64,000 bases of DNA from Tumebacillus algifaecis (GTDB lineage Bacteria; Bacillota; Bacilli; Tumebacillales; Tumebacillaceae). The notes beneath the pieces were generated by a model, which was not told the DNA's origin, searched no databases, and saw nothing but the letters and a program-made list of their open reading frames with translations. This document shows positions 15,164-23,805 of this stretch, one piece after another (position 1 is the first letter of the stretch; each line of letters opens with the position of its first letter). A program made the position numbers and the translations under genes. The stretch spans positions 464,001-528,000 of the forward strand of contig NZ_CP022657.1 in the NCBI RefSeq assembly GCF_002243515.1. The letters are read 5' to 3'.

Positions 15164-16009
15164 ATGCGTATTCAAAACAACCTGTCCGCACTGTTCGCTC
15201 AGAACAAACTGTCTTCTAACAACACCAACCTGTCCAAATCCCTGGAAAAGCTGTCTTCCGGCTACCGCATTAACCGTGCGGGCGACGATGCAGCAGGCCT
15301 GGCAATCTCCGAAAAGATGCGCGGCCAAATCTCCGGTTTGAACATGGCAGTTAAAAACTCCCAAGACGGCATCTCGCTGATCCAAACTGCAGAGGGCGCG
15401 CTCAACGAAACGCACTCCATCCTGCAACGTATGCGTGAACTGTCCGTTCAATCGGTCAACGACACCAACACCAAGTCCGACCGCGAGAAAATCACCGACG
15501 AGTTGCTGCAACTGCGTTCCGAAATCGACCGTATCGCATCGACCACCGAGTTCAACGGTCAAAAACTGCTGAACGGTTCTTTCGCTGCTAAGACTTTCCA
15601 AATCGGTGCAAACCAAGGTCAAACGATCTCCCTGACCATCGGCAACACCAACGCAGCAACTTTGGCTCCGAGCATCACCACTGCAACCATCGGTTCGATG
15701 GCAGCTGGTTCCGGTGGCAACCAAGTAACTGCATCTTCCAACATGATCACTGCTGTTGATAACGCGATCGAGTCGGTTAACAAAGAGCGCTCGAAACTGG
15801 GTGCTGTACAAAATCGTCTGGAGCACACCATCAACAACCTGCAAGCAGCAGCAGAAAACCTGACCGCTGCAGAATCCCGTATCCGCGACGTAGATATGGC
15901 TTCTGAAATGGTTAAGTTCACCAAGAACCAAATCCTCACCCAAGCAGGCACTTCGATGCTTGCACAAGCGAACCAAGCTCCGCAAGGCGTTCTGTCCCTG
16001 CTCCGCTAA
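15164..16009 (+). CDS. hag: Flagellin (second copy)
   Basis: This 281-residue flagellin is identical to the first copy except for one residue, and nearly identical at the DNA level; only a few silent changes are visible. ATG 15164 follows AAGGAGGATGAAATC, the same leader as copy one. The downstream and upstream spacers differ more, so the coding regions are either recently duplicated or kept alike by gene conversion. Two copies may raise flagellin dosage. Antigenic variation is unlikely because the central regions are the same. The gene is followed by its own terminator and by flaG. Confidence 0.98.
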   Translation: MRIQNNLSALFAQNKLSSNNTNLSKSLEKLSSGYRINRAGDDAAGLAISEKMRGQISGLNMAVKNSQDGISLIQTAEGALNETHSILQRMRELSVQSVNDTNTKSDREKITDELLQLRSEIDRIASTTEFNGQKLLNGSFAAKTFQIGANQGQTISLTIGNTNAATLAPSITTATIGSMAAGSGGNQVTASSNMITAVDNAIESVNKERSKLGAVQNRLEHTINNLQAAAENLTAAESRIRDVDMASEMVKFTKNQILTQAGTSMLAQANQAPQGVLSLLR

Positions 16010-16028
16010 TTGGTTGCACGCATTATTC

Positions 16029-16060
16029 GGCTGGCTGGCAAACTGCTGGTCAGCCTTTTT
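16029..16060 (+). terminator. Terminator of the second flagellin gene
   Basis: GGCTG pairs with CAGCC, with GCA/TGC pairing further in, and TTTTT follows. Confidence 0.75.
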
Positions 16061-16093
16061 CTATAAATATGGCTAATTGAGGAGGGCGAGAGA

Positions 16094-16441
16094 ATGCAGA
16101 TCGGACGAACCAATTCGCTCGATCAGCTTCTGCGCGAACCCTTGTCTCAAAACAGCGACAAAGCACATGTTACGTCAGATGTCCAATCAGTCGTCGCCCA
16201 GAAGGAACAGGAAATTGATCAGAAACAGACGGATCAGCATGTGGAGCGTCTCAATCGTGTTTTGGAACAACATCAGAGTCAACTGATGTTCCGGGTACGC
16301 CATGAAGCAGGTCGAGCAATCGTACAACTGGTTGAAAAAGAAGGTGACAAGGTGATCTTGCAACTGCCGCCCGAGGGGCTGCTGGAACTGTCCAAGAAAG
16401 TTCAGCAGGCGACGGGGACCGTTGTGGATCTGCGCTTGTAA
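16094..16441 (+). CDS. flaG: FlaG family flagellar protein
   Basis: The 115-residue protein has a polar, Gln-rich N-terminal half and a conserved C-terminal half (LMFRVRHEAGRAIVQLVEKE, then VILQLPPEGLLELSKKVQQA). The latter is the FlaG/YvyC pattern of a beta hairpin and helix. FlaG influences filament length in several bacteria; its mechanism is unclear. GGAGGG precedes ATG 16094. The order flaG-fliD-...-fliS is conserved in Bacilli, which supports the call. Confidence 0.9.
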   Translation: MQIGRTNSLDQLLREPLSQNSDKAHVTSDVQSVVAQKEQEIDQKQTDQHVERLNRVLEQHQSQLMFRVRHEAGRAIVQLVEKEGDKVILQLPPEGLLELSKKVQQATGTVVDLRL

Positions 16442-16462
16442 ACACAATAGGAGGTGTAGGAG

Positions 16463-17986
16463 ATGAGTATTTCTGGACTCGGCGGACTTGGCGGTCTCGC
16501 CTCAGGAATGGACTCGAAGTCGCTGATCGAGAAATTGATGATGCTCGAGGCCCGTCCACTGCTCAAGATGCAACAAAGTCAAAAGAGCACCGAACTAAAA
16601 AAGGGTCTCTATCAGGAGATCAACTCCTCGCTGTTGAAGCTGAAGTCGGCGGTCGAAACGCTGTCCGACCCGAAAAAGCTGCTGGCTAAGAAGTTGGTCT
16701 CGTCCGATGAGAAAGTGGTCATTGCCAAGATGGCCGATCCGAATAAGATCGTGAGCGGTGACTACAACATTAAAGTGGAGCAATTGGCAACCGCTTGGAC
16801 AGCCAAGTCGGCCAGCATCACGCCGGCCAATCCGGTGACCAAAGAGCTGAACTGGACGGGTTCGTTTAACATCGAGTACAGCGATGGCACGAATACGCAA
16901 GTGTCGAGAGCGATCAACATCGTCGAGACGGACCGCTTGAGCGATATCGCGCTGAAGATTAACGCATCGCTCGAGGACAGCGCCAACGGCAAACAGATGA
17001 AAGTGAAAGCGACAGTGGTCGATAACACGTTGATCATGACTTCGACCGAAACGGGCGAAAACAGCACCGTGAAGATCCTGAACGATACGAACGGCATTTT
17101 CGGTGCGGGCAAGCTCGGCTTGACGAATGCAGCAGGAGACTTTAGCTCGGCTGTAGCGGGTAAAAACGCTGAGTTCTCGGTGAACGGTGTAGATGTCGTA
17201 CGTTCGAAAAACACCGGGTTAACCGATGTGATCATGGGTGTCGAACTCACGTTGCTCAAACAAGGTGAGCCGGCGACGAAACTCGAGGCTGGCGAAGACT
17301 TTGAAGCGTCGGAAAAGGCGATCCAAGATTTTATCAACGCCTACAATTCGACGATGGAATTGGTCAATGCCCGCATGAATGAAAGCAAGGTCCCGGATGC
17401 CAAGTCGGACGCGCTGATGAGCAAAGGGTTGTTGCGTGGCGACTCGGCTCTCTATTCGATTCAGTCCTCTTTGCGCAGCATCACGGGGACAGCTTTCTCG
17501 AGCAGTGACATGTTTAAAACATTGAACGCGATCGGGATCAAAGTTGACACCTCCGACGACGGAAAATCGGGACGACTGACCCTCGACTCGAAAAAGTTCC
17601 GTGAAGCGATGAACAACAACCCGAACGAAGTGATGAAAGTCATCTTCAACGACAGCAACGGGAATGGCAAGCTCGATGTTGACGATAGTGGCAAAGATAG
17701 CGGTTTGGCGGGCATGTTGTTCAACAAACTGTTCATGCTGACCGACACGACGTCCACCAGCTTTGGCCCCAAATCGTCACCGAAGGGGTTGCTCCCCAGC
17801 CGGATGAGTCTGATGGACGATCAAATCAAGTCCTTTGACAGTACGATGGAAGCGTTTAATAAACGCCTGACCATGCGCCGTAAAACGCTGGAAGCGAAGT
17901 TCACTTCGATGGAGCTAATGCTGCAAAAGAGCAACGCGTCGGCAGGGTTCTTGGCCGCACGCATGAACCTCCCACAAAGTAGCTGA
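16463..17986 (+). CDS. fliD: Flagellar filament capping protein FliD
   Basis: The 507-residue protein opens with the FliD N-terminus (GLGGLASGMDSKSLIEKLMM) and ends in the helical region seen in cap proteins (DDQIKSFDSTMEAFNKRLTM, then FTSMELMLQKSNASAGFLAA). FliD forms the cap at the filament tip and helps fold incoming flagellin. The ribosome binding site AGGAGGTG precedes ATG 16463. The length is within the usual range. A terminator hairpin starts seven bases after the stop, so the following genes may have their own promoter. Confidence 0.96.
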   Translation: MSISGLGGLGGLASGMDSKSLIEKLMMLEARPLLKMQQSQKSTELKKGLYQEINSSLLKLKSAVETLSDPKKLLAKKLVSSDEKVVIAKMADPNKIVSGDYNIKVEQLATAWTAKSASITPANPVTKELNWTGSFNIEYSDGTNTQVSRAINIVETDRLSDIALKINASLEDSANGKQMKVKATVVDNTLIMTSTETGENSTVKILNDTNGIFGAGKLGLTNAAGDFSSAVAGKNAEFSVNGVDVVRSKNTGLTDVIMGVELTLLKQGEPATKLEAGEDFEASEKAIQDFINAYNSTMELVNARMNESKVPDAKSDALMSKGLLRGDSALYSIQSSLRSITGTAFSSSDMFKTLNAIGIKVDTSDDGKSGRLTLDSKKFREAMNNNPNEVMKVIFNDSNGNGKLDVDDSGKDSGLAGMLFNKLFMLTDTTSTSFGPKSSPKGLLPSRMSLMDDQIKSFDSTMEAFNKRLTMRRKTLEAKFTSMELMLQKSNASAGFLAARMNLPQSS

Positions 17987-17992
17987 CCGAAT

Positions 17993-18021
17993 GAGGGGCT
18001 TGAAAAAGCCCCTCTCGTTTT
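17993..18021 (+). terminator. Terminator after fliD
   Basis: GAGGGGCTT pairs with AAGCCCCTC around a short A-rich loop, followed by CGTTTT; moderate T-run. Confidence 0.65.
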
Positions 18022-18062
18022 CCACTAAATGTCGACTAGTGTATACAAAGGTGGTGATTGCT

Positions 18063-18869
18063 GTGCGAACTGCGATCCAAGAAAGCATCTTGAAACTGTT
18101 GCATGAGCGTCGCTCCACGTACGCGCATCCACTCAATTCACAGGCGATCAGCGAAGTATTGAATATCACACCGTCCTATGTACGCGAACAGATGAGCCTG
18201 TTGCAACGAGAAAATCAAGTCGCCGTGCGCAGAGGACCTAAAGGAGGATATTACCAAGTGGCAAAAGAGAAAACACTGCGACTGCAATGGAATGATGCAG
18301 TGACCGAACATGAAGCGGGAACATTCCTCCACGTCTATCAACAGCTGTTGCAACAAGCAAATGAGGCGGAGCAGATCATCACAGGACTCATGATCAACGG
18401 CGTCGAAGTACTGCCCGACAGCGTGGCGGGCATGGCGCACACCGAGATTGCAGAAGCGGTGGTCCAAACGAAGCCGATGCCCGAATTTGCAGGGGATCTG
18501 ATCGCAACGGCGCTCGACTACCTGCCCAACTTGCAACAGGGGTTGGTTCGCATCGCCAATCTGATGCAAGAGGGTCGTGAACAAGAGGCACACGAGCTCT
18601 TTTTGCAAGCGGTTGATGGTCTAGAATGGCTCGATTCCTGCTTGGGTGGTCTAGGCGGATGGATGGCCCAAAAAGGCGATACTACCCTGCAACAACTGCA
18701 CGGCATGTACCAAGGTCAACTATCCGATCTGAGCGAGTTGATGGAGCAAAAGAGCATCACCGAGATCTCCGACCTGTTGGAGTATGAACTATCCGAAACG
18801 GTAGCCAATGCCAAAGCGAGTTTGTCCGAACTACAGAGCTTCTTGGATACAGTGGGGAAGGAGTCGTAG
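18063..18869 (+). CDS. Winged-helix protein of unknown role in the flagellar cluster
   Basis: This is a protein of about 268 residues. AAAGGTGG before GTG 18063 sets the start. Residues about 1-65 look like a winged helix: LKLLHERRSTYAHPLNSQAI, then EVLNITPSYVREQMSLLQRE and a wing VAVRRGPKGGYYQV, similar in style to Rrf2 or other wHTH domains. The rest is all-helical with conserved-looking hydrophobic spacing and no cofactor motif; residues about 90-260 may be a four-helix sensor or binding domain. The gene is translationally adjacent to the Maf glycosyltransferase (stop TAG one base before its ATG). A regulator of glycosylation or flagellin supply is possible, but this is inference only. Confidence 0.65.
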   Translation: MRTAIQESILKLLHERRSTYAHPLNSQAISEVLNITPSYVREQMSLLQRENQVAVRRGPKGGYYQVAKEKTLRLQWNDAVTEHEAGTFLHVYQQLLQQANEAEQIITGLMINGVEVLPDSVAGMAHTEIAEAVVQTKPMPEFAGDLIATALDYLPNLQQGLVRIANLMQEGREQEAHELFLQAVDGLEWLDSCLGGLGGWMAQKGDTTLQQLHGMYQGQLSDLSELMEQKSITEISDLLEYELSETVANAKASLSELQSFLDTVGKES

Positions 18870-18870
18870 G

Positions 18871-20733
18871 ATGAGCGGATTTTTGGAGCAAAACGAGGCG
18901 GCCCTCCGTGAACGGAGTGTGCTGTTCGACCACTACATAGCCCAGAAGCACAGTGCCGGGCAAAGTGTGCGCGTCGAGCTATCCAAAGCGGGTGTGCCGA
19001 CGCTGTTTACCGAAGGAGAAGGCCAGTCCGGATATCTCTACTCCCGCTATCAGCCATTGGTAGAAGCGGAGCGCTGGGCAACGGCGCAGAAGGTGGATGC
19101 GCGCGGTCAATTGGTGTACGGGTTGGGGCTTGGCTATCATCTGCGCGCTTTGCGTGCCGCAACAGGGGACAAGATCCCGCTGTTCGTGGTCGAGCCTTCT
19201 TGGGACATCTTCCTCGCCGCGATGGAGGCGACAGACCTGACCGATCTGCTGCGCGATCCACACCTGATGTTGAGCGTCGGGCCAGAGATGCGTCGGGCGG
19301 CCAAGGATGCTGCATATTTTATCGGTCAGCACCTGTTTGCTGTCGAATGGTTGGAATGGCCAGCGTACCGCCGATCCTTTCCCCAGGCGATGCAGCTTTT
19401 TACCGAAGCGACGACGGTGGAAGTGAAGGACGTTCGCATCGAGCAGAACACGATTTTGTTCTTCCAAAAAGAATGGCCGCGCAACTTGCTGTACAACCTC
19501 GACAAGATCTTGAAAAACCCTGGTATCAATCACCTGCGTGACAAGATTACGGGACGCCCTGCTGTCATCGTTTCGGCAGGACCATCGCTTTCAAAAAACA
19601 TTGAGCTGCTCCATGAGATGAAAGGCAAGGCGGCCATTCTCTGTGTCGATACGGCCTACCGCGTGTTGCAGCAACGGGGCATCCGGCCCGACTTGATCTT
19701 CGCATTAGACGGCTCGGATAAGAACTACAAGCACTTTACCGGGGTCCAGCCAGAAGGTGTGCCGTTGGTCTTTCTGCCGGCCGCTCATCACAAGATCGTC
19801 GAGGAGTATGGCGAGAAAACCTTTACGTCGAACGTGAACGATCAATTTTTGCGTGATGCGCTCCAAGAGGTCGAGCCAAAAGGTGCGATCTCCCACTCCG
19901 GCTCGGTTGCGACGCTCGCTTTTGAGACAGCTTGTCTGATGGGAGCAGAGCCGATCATCTTCATCGGTCAGGACTTGGCCTATCCGGGCGGACAGGCTTA
20001 TGCGCCAGGCACGATGTTTGAGACGATGACCAAATCGATCGAAGACGGTCGCCTGATGATGCATGTGGAAGGTGTGGACGGGCAGCCGGTCTTGACCGAT
20101 GCCAGCTTGGACAAGTACCGTCGCTATTTTGAGGAGCGAATCGAGGAATTGGCCGAGGAGCACCTTTTCATCGACGCGACGGAGGGCGGGGCCAAGATCG
20201 CCGGCACTGAGATCACCACGCTGTGGGATGTGATCGAGCGCTTTTGCCAAGAGGAGTTCGATTTTGAACAGGTGATTGAAGCGGCCGCCGCGCCGACCGG
20301 GGAAGATCTGGAACCTGCTCGTCAAACGCTTCGAAAAATGCGCCGCACCCTGCATCAAATCGCTCGCCTTAATCGGATCGCGCTGCTGAAAAATCGCGAT
20401 CTGCGCGACCTGTACAAAGTCAGACGCCTGCGGGTCGGCAAAGTGGAAGACATGAGCGCCGAACTGGATCGTCTGGAACAACTGATCAAGCGCTTAAACG
20501 AGAAGAAATGGCTGGATACGGTCATGCAATCTCTGATCCTGTACCTCACAGAAGGCAAGATGGCGCAAGCGCCTGAGCAGGAGAGCGAACATGCCAAAGC
20601 GATGCGGGTGACGGAGAACGCAGAGATCCTGTACCACGGAATGCTGGAAGCTGCCGAAGAGATCAAAAGTCATGTCAATGTCGCCTTAGACCGCATCGGA
20701 GAAGAAAACAAACAGGGGGAAGATGTGCGATGA
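18871..20733 (+). CDS. maf: Motility-associated factor (Maf) glycosyltransferase, DUF115
   Basis: The 620-residue protein carries a central DUF115/MAF_flag10 domain (about 190-400), with GRPAVIVSAGPSLSKNIELL, DTAYRVLQQRGIRPDLIFAL, HSGSVATLAFETACLMGAEP and FIGQDLAYPGG. Maf proteins transfer nonulosonic acids (pseudaminic or legionaminic type) from CMP donors to Ser/Thr of flagellin in the cytoplasm before export. The C-terminal third is helical. GGAAGGAG precedes ATG 18871, and the gene overlaps fliS by four bases. The legionaminic-type operon starting at 21626 would provide the donor sugar, so gene neighbours and domain agree. Confidence 0.93.
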   Translation: MSGFLEQNEAALRERSVLFDHYIAQKHSAGQSVRVELSKAGVPTLFTEGEGQSGYLYSRYQPLVEAERWATAQKVDARGQLVYGLGLGYHLRALRAATGDKIPLFVVEPSWDIFLAAMEATDLTDLLRDPHLMLSVGPEMRRAAKDAAYFIGQHLFAVEWLEWPAYRRSFPQAMQLFTEATTVEVKDVRIEQNTILFFQKEWPRNLLYNLDKILKNPGINHLRDKITGRPAVIVSAGPSLSKNIELLHEMKGKAAILCVDTAYRVLQQRGIRPDLIFALDGSDKNYKHFTGVQPEGVPLVFLPAAHHKIVEEYGEKTFTSNVNDQFLRDALQEVEPKGAISHSGSVATLAFETACLMGAEPIIFIGQDLAYPGGQAYAPGTMFETMTKSIEDGRLMMHVEGVDGQPVLTDASLDKYRRYFEERIEELAEEHLFIDATEGGAKIAGTEITTLWDVIERFCQEEFDFEQVIEAAAAPTGEDLEPARQTLRKMRRTLHQIARLNRIALLKNRDLRDLYKVRRLRVGKVEDMSAELDRLEQLIKRLNEKKWLDTVMQSLILYLTEGKMAQAPEQESEHAKAMRVTENAEILYHGMLEAAEEIKSHVNVALDRIGEENKQGEDVR

Positions 20734-21134
20734 TCAACAACCCGTATCAGAAATATCAAAACCAAGCGGTACAGACCGCCACGCCGGAACGACTGTTGCT
20801 GATGCTGTTTGAAGGGGCGATCCGCTTTTGCAAAGAAGCGATGCTCGGGATCGACCAAGGTAACTATCAATTGGCCAACGAGAAAAATATCCGTGTGCAA
20901 AACATCATCAACGAGCTGATCGTCACGCTCGATCGGGAGAACGGCGGCGAGGTGGCTGAAAACTTGCTGTCGATCTATAACTATGTCAACCAACGCCTGA
21001 TCGAAGCAAACCTGAAGAAGGACAAAGCGATTCTGGAAGAGGTGCACGTACATCTGCTCGAACTGCATGAAGCGTTCAATGGCGCTGCCCAGATCGTTCG
21101 GGCACAAAGCGGCCTGAGCGGGGATCAAGCCTAG
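20730..21134 (+). CDS. fliS: Flagellin export chaperone FliS
   Basis: The 134-residue protein begins INNPYQKYQNQAVQTATPER, the standard FliS start. It continues with the four-helix bundle (LLLMLFEGAIRFCKEAM, NLLSIYNYVNQRLIEANLKK). FliS binds the C-terminus of flagellin, stops premature polymerisation and brings it to FlhA. In Bacillus it also takes part in the FliW/CsrA flagellin-balance circuit. ATGA overlap with the Maf gene suggests coupled translation, consistent with glycosylation and chaperoning of the same substrate. Confidence 0.97.
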   Translation: MINNPYQKYQNQAVQTATPERLLLMLFEGAIRFCKEAMLGIDQGNYQLANEKNIRVQNIINELIVTLDRENGGEVAENLLSIYNYVNQRLIEANLKKDKAILEEVHVHLLELHEAFNGAAQIVRAQSGLSGDQA

Positions 21135-21147
21135 AGGAGGCGGGAAC

Positions 21148-21516
21148 ATGACCCGATTGGAACTGGCTCGGCAGATACTGGCAGGGAGCAAGCGAATCTT
21201 CGACACGTTGCAAAGCGAGCCTGATGAGCAGCTTGCCAACCTGTTCGACGAGCGGCAAGATCGCATTTCCGATTATTTGGAGCTGGAATTGGAGAATGCT
21301 GGCCAACCGCAAAGCGCTCAGGAAGAGCAGGAACTGCAAGAGTTGATGAGAGAGAGTTATCAACTGAATCAACAGATTGAAGAACGCTTGCAAAAACTGC
21401 GGCAGAATCTGTACGATGAGTTGACGCAAGGCGACCAGATGCGGGATGCGACTACTGCCTACTCTTCTCCGTATGACAATGTGACCGAACCGATGTTTTT
21501 CGATAAAAAGAACTAA
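21148..21516 (+). CDS. fliT: FliT-like flagellar chaperone
   Basis: The 122-residue protein is predicted to be almost all helix and highly charged (LARQILAGSKRIFDTLQSEP, EEQELQELMRESYQLNQQIE). Size, helix content and position right after fliS match the FliT/YvzD group, chaperones of the cap protein FliD. There is no sequence motif that proves it, so the name is mainly by gene order. GAGGAGG precedes ATG 21148. It is the last gene before an intergenic region with DnaA-box-like repeats. Confidence 0.75.
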   Translation: MTRLELARQILAGSKRIFDTLQSEPDEQLANLFDERQDRISDYLELELENAGQPQSAQEEQELQELMRESYQLNQQIEERLQKLRQNLYDELTQGDQMRDATTAYSSPYDNVTEPMFFDKKN

Positions 21517-21538
21517 GCACTCACAGTCTTGTGAGTAA

Positions 21539-21601
21539 TGTGGAAAACTGTTGTGGATATGTGTGCAACTTTGTGGATAACTGTGAACAACATGTGGAAA
21601 A
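21539..21601 (-). promoter_or_regulatory. Cluster of DnaA-box-like 9-mers
   Basis: Between fliT and legB, five 9-mers lie in one orientation: TGTGGAAAA (21539), TGTGGATAT (21552), TGTGGATAA (21572), TGTGAACAA (21582) and TGTGGAAAA (21593). TGTGGATAA is the exact complement of the DnaA box TTATCCACA; the others differ at one or two positions. Whether DnaA binds here is untested. Confidence 0.5.
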
Positions 21602-21625
21602 CGCGATGATGAGGATGGATGAGCT

Positions 21626-22636
21626 GTGGAACTAAAGAACAAAAAGATTCTGGTGACTGGGGCGGACGGTTTTATCGGTTCCCACCTCACCGAAGAATTG
21701 GTGCGGCAAGGTATCGATGTGCGGGCTTTTGTCTACTACAACTCGTTTAACTCGTGGGGCTGGCTCGACCAATCTGCCAAAGAGATTCGGAACAATCTTG
21801 ACGTTTTTGCGGGCGATATCCGCGATCCGTATGGGGTGAAGCAGGCGATGAAAGGCTGTGATGTCGTGTTGCATTTGGCCGCTCTGATCGCCATCCCTTA
21901 CTCCTATCATTCGCCCGACACCTATGTCGATACGAACGTCAAAGGCACGTTGAACATCGTGCAGGCGGCGCGCGAACTCGGCGTGGAGAAAGTTGTCCAC
22001 ACTTCGACCTCAGAAGTGTACGGCACGGCGCAGTTTGTTCCGATCACCGAGGAGCACCCGTTGCAAGGGCAGTCGCCCTATTCGGCGAGCAAGATCGGCG
22101 CGGATCAGATGGCCATGTCGTTTTACACCTCGTTTGACACGCCGGTCTCCATCATCCGACCGTTCAACACGTATGGCCCGCGTCAGTCGGCCCGCGCGAT
22201 CATCCCGACGGTGATCACGCAGATTGCAAGCGGTCAGCGCACCTTGCGCCTAGGCTCCCTGCATCCGACCCGTGACTTCAACTATGTGAAAGACACAGTG
22301 GATGGGTTTATCGCTGTGGCCAAGTCGGACGCCGCGATCGGCGAGGTGATCAACATCGGCAGCAACTATGAGATCTCGATCGGTGAGACGGTGGAGTTGA
22401 TCGCAGAAGTGATGGGCGCCAAGGTGGAAATCGAAACGGAAGCAGCGCGGTTGCGCCCAGAAAAAAGCGAAGTCGAGCGCTTGTGGGCAGCCAATGCGAA
22501 GGCGAAGCAACTGCTCGGCTGGGAGCCGAACTATGGCGGTAGCGACGGCTTCAAGCGCGGTCTGTTGGAGACGGTCGAATGGTTCACCAATCCTGAACAT
22601 CTAAAAGGCTACAAAGCCAATATCTACAACTTATGA
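21626..22636 (+). CDS. legB: LegB-like sugar-nucleotide 4,6-dehydratase
   Basis: This 336-residue extended SDR enzyme has the NAD-binding GADGFIGSHL (about 11-20), the TSTSEVYG strand and the catalytic YSASK. It is the LegB-type: these convert GDP-GlcNAc (or UDP-GlcNAc) to the 4-keto-6-deoxy sugar, the first committed step toward legionaminic acid. The GDP route is favoured because a PtmE-like guanylyltransferase is in the same operon. The start is GTG 21626 with GAGGATGG upstream. The stop overlaps the aminotransferase start by four bases. A pseudaminic-type PseB was considered, but the downstream NeuC/LegG-like epimerase fits legionaminic synthesis better. Confidence 0.88.
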   Translation: MELKNKKILVTGADGFIGSHLTEELVRQGIDVRAFVYYNSFNSWGWLDQSAKEIRNNLDVFAGDIRDPYGVKQAMKGCDVVLHLAALIAIPYSYHSPDTYVDTNVKGTLNIVQAARELGVEKVVHTSTSEVYGTAQFVPITEEHPLQGQSPYSASKIGADQMAMSFYTSFDTPVSIIRPFNTYGPRQSARAIIPTVITQIASGQRTLRLGSLHPTRDFNYVKDTVDGFIAVAKSDAAIGEVINIGSNYEISIGETVELIAEVMGAKVEIETEAARLRPEKSEVERLWAANAKAKQLLGWEPNYGGSDGFKRGLLETVEWFTNPEHLKGYKANIYNL

Positions 22637-23805
22637 TCGATCTTCTTATCGAAAAATTGCGGTCGGTGCTGCCCGATGACCGCTCGTTTCTCGCCTTGCA
22701 CGAACCGAATTTTCAAGGCAACGAATGGCAGTATGTCAAAGAATGTCTCGATACGGGCTGGGTGTCGTCCGTCGGCAAATATGTGGATCTGTTCGAACAA
22801 AAGCTGGTCGAATACACCGGAGTGAGCCATGCGGTCGCCGTCGTCAACGGCACGGCCGCCCTGCACATCTCGTTGTTGCTTTCCGGCGTGGAAGCGGGCG
22901 ACGAAGTGCTGATGCCGACGCTGACTTTTATCGCGACGGCCAATGCGGTGTCCTACTGTGGAGCGATCCCGCATTTTGTGGACTGCGAGTTCCGCACGCT
23001 CGGTCTCGATCCGCGCAAATTGGCTACTTATCTAGCCGAGATTGCGGAGGTGCGCCAGGACGAGTGCTACAACAGGCAGACCGGACGGAGGATCAAAGCG
23101 ATCGTGCCGATGCACACGTTCGGCCACCCGGTCGATCTCGACCCGCTCCTTGACCTGTGCGCGCGCTACCAGATCGAACTGGTGGAGGACGCAGCCGAAT
23201 CGCTCGGTTCGTTCTACAAAGGCCAACACACGGGCGGGTTTGGCCACATCGCGGCGCTGTCCTTCAACGGCAACAAAGTGATCACCACCGGCGGTGGCGG
23301 GGCGATTTTGACCAATGATGCAGAGCTGGCCAAGCGTGCCAAGCACCTGACCACGACGGCGAAAGTGCCGCACAAGTGGGAGTACAACCACGATGCGATC
23401 GGCTACAACTACCGCCTGCCCAATCTGAACGCAGCGCTCGGCTGTGCGCAACTGGAGCAGTTGCCCGGCTTTTTGGCGCAAAAGCGGACGTTGGCCAAGC
23501 GCTATCAGGAAGCTTTGCAGGACGTGCCCGGACTCACGTTTGTCACCGAGCCGGATTTTGCAAAAAGCAATTATTGGCTGAATGCAATCCTTTTGGACGA
23601 AACTGAGGCGCATCGGCGTGACGAACTGCTTCGTGCGACCAATGAACAAGGCATCATGACCCGCCCGTTCTGGACGGGGATGCACAAGCTGCCGATGTTT
23701 GCCGATTGTCCACGCATGGATTTGACGGTGGCGGAAAGCTTGGAGTGGCGCACGATCAACATTCCGAGCAGCCCGTTTTTGGGAGGACGACATGACGAAG
23801 CGTAA
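22633..23805 (+). CDS. legC: LegC-like PLP aminotransferase (DegT/DnrJ/EryC1)
   Basis: This 390-residue aminotransferase has the DegT-family features: EPNFQGNEWQYVKECLDTGW near the start, VNGTAALHISLLLSGVEAGD, the acidic cofactor contact VEDAAESLG, and the PLP-binding Lys in SFNGNKVITTGGGG. LegC adds an amino group at C4 of the 4-keto-6-deoxy sugar made by LegB. It overlaps both neighbours (start inside legB, end inside legG), so the three are one translational unit. The substrate call depends on operon context. Confidence 0.9.
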   Translation: MIDLLIEKLRSVLPDDRSFLALHEPNFQGNEWQYVKECLDTGWVSSVGKYVDLFEQKLVEYTGVSHAVAVVNGTAALHISLLLSGVEAGDEVLMPTLTFIATANAVSYCGAIPHFVDCEFRTLGLDPRKLATYLAEIAEVRQDECYNRQTGRRIKAIVPMHTFGHPVDLDPLLDLCARYQIELVEDAAESLGSFYKGQHTGGFGHIAALSFNGNKVITTGGGGAILTNDAELAKRAKHLTTTAKVPHKWEYNHDAIGYNYRLPNLNAALGCAQLEQLPGFLAQKRTLAKRYQEALQDVPGLTFVTEPDFAKSNYWLNAILLDETEAHRRDELLRATNEQGIMTRPFWTGMHKLPMFADCPRMDLTVAESLEWRTINIPSSPFLGGRHDEA

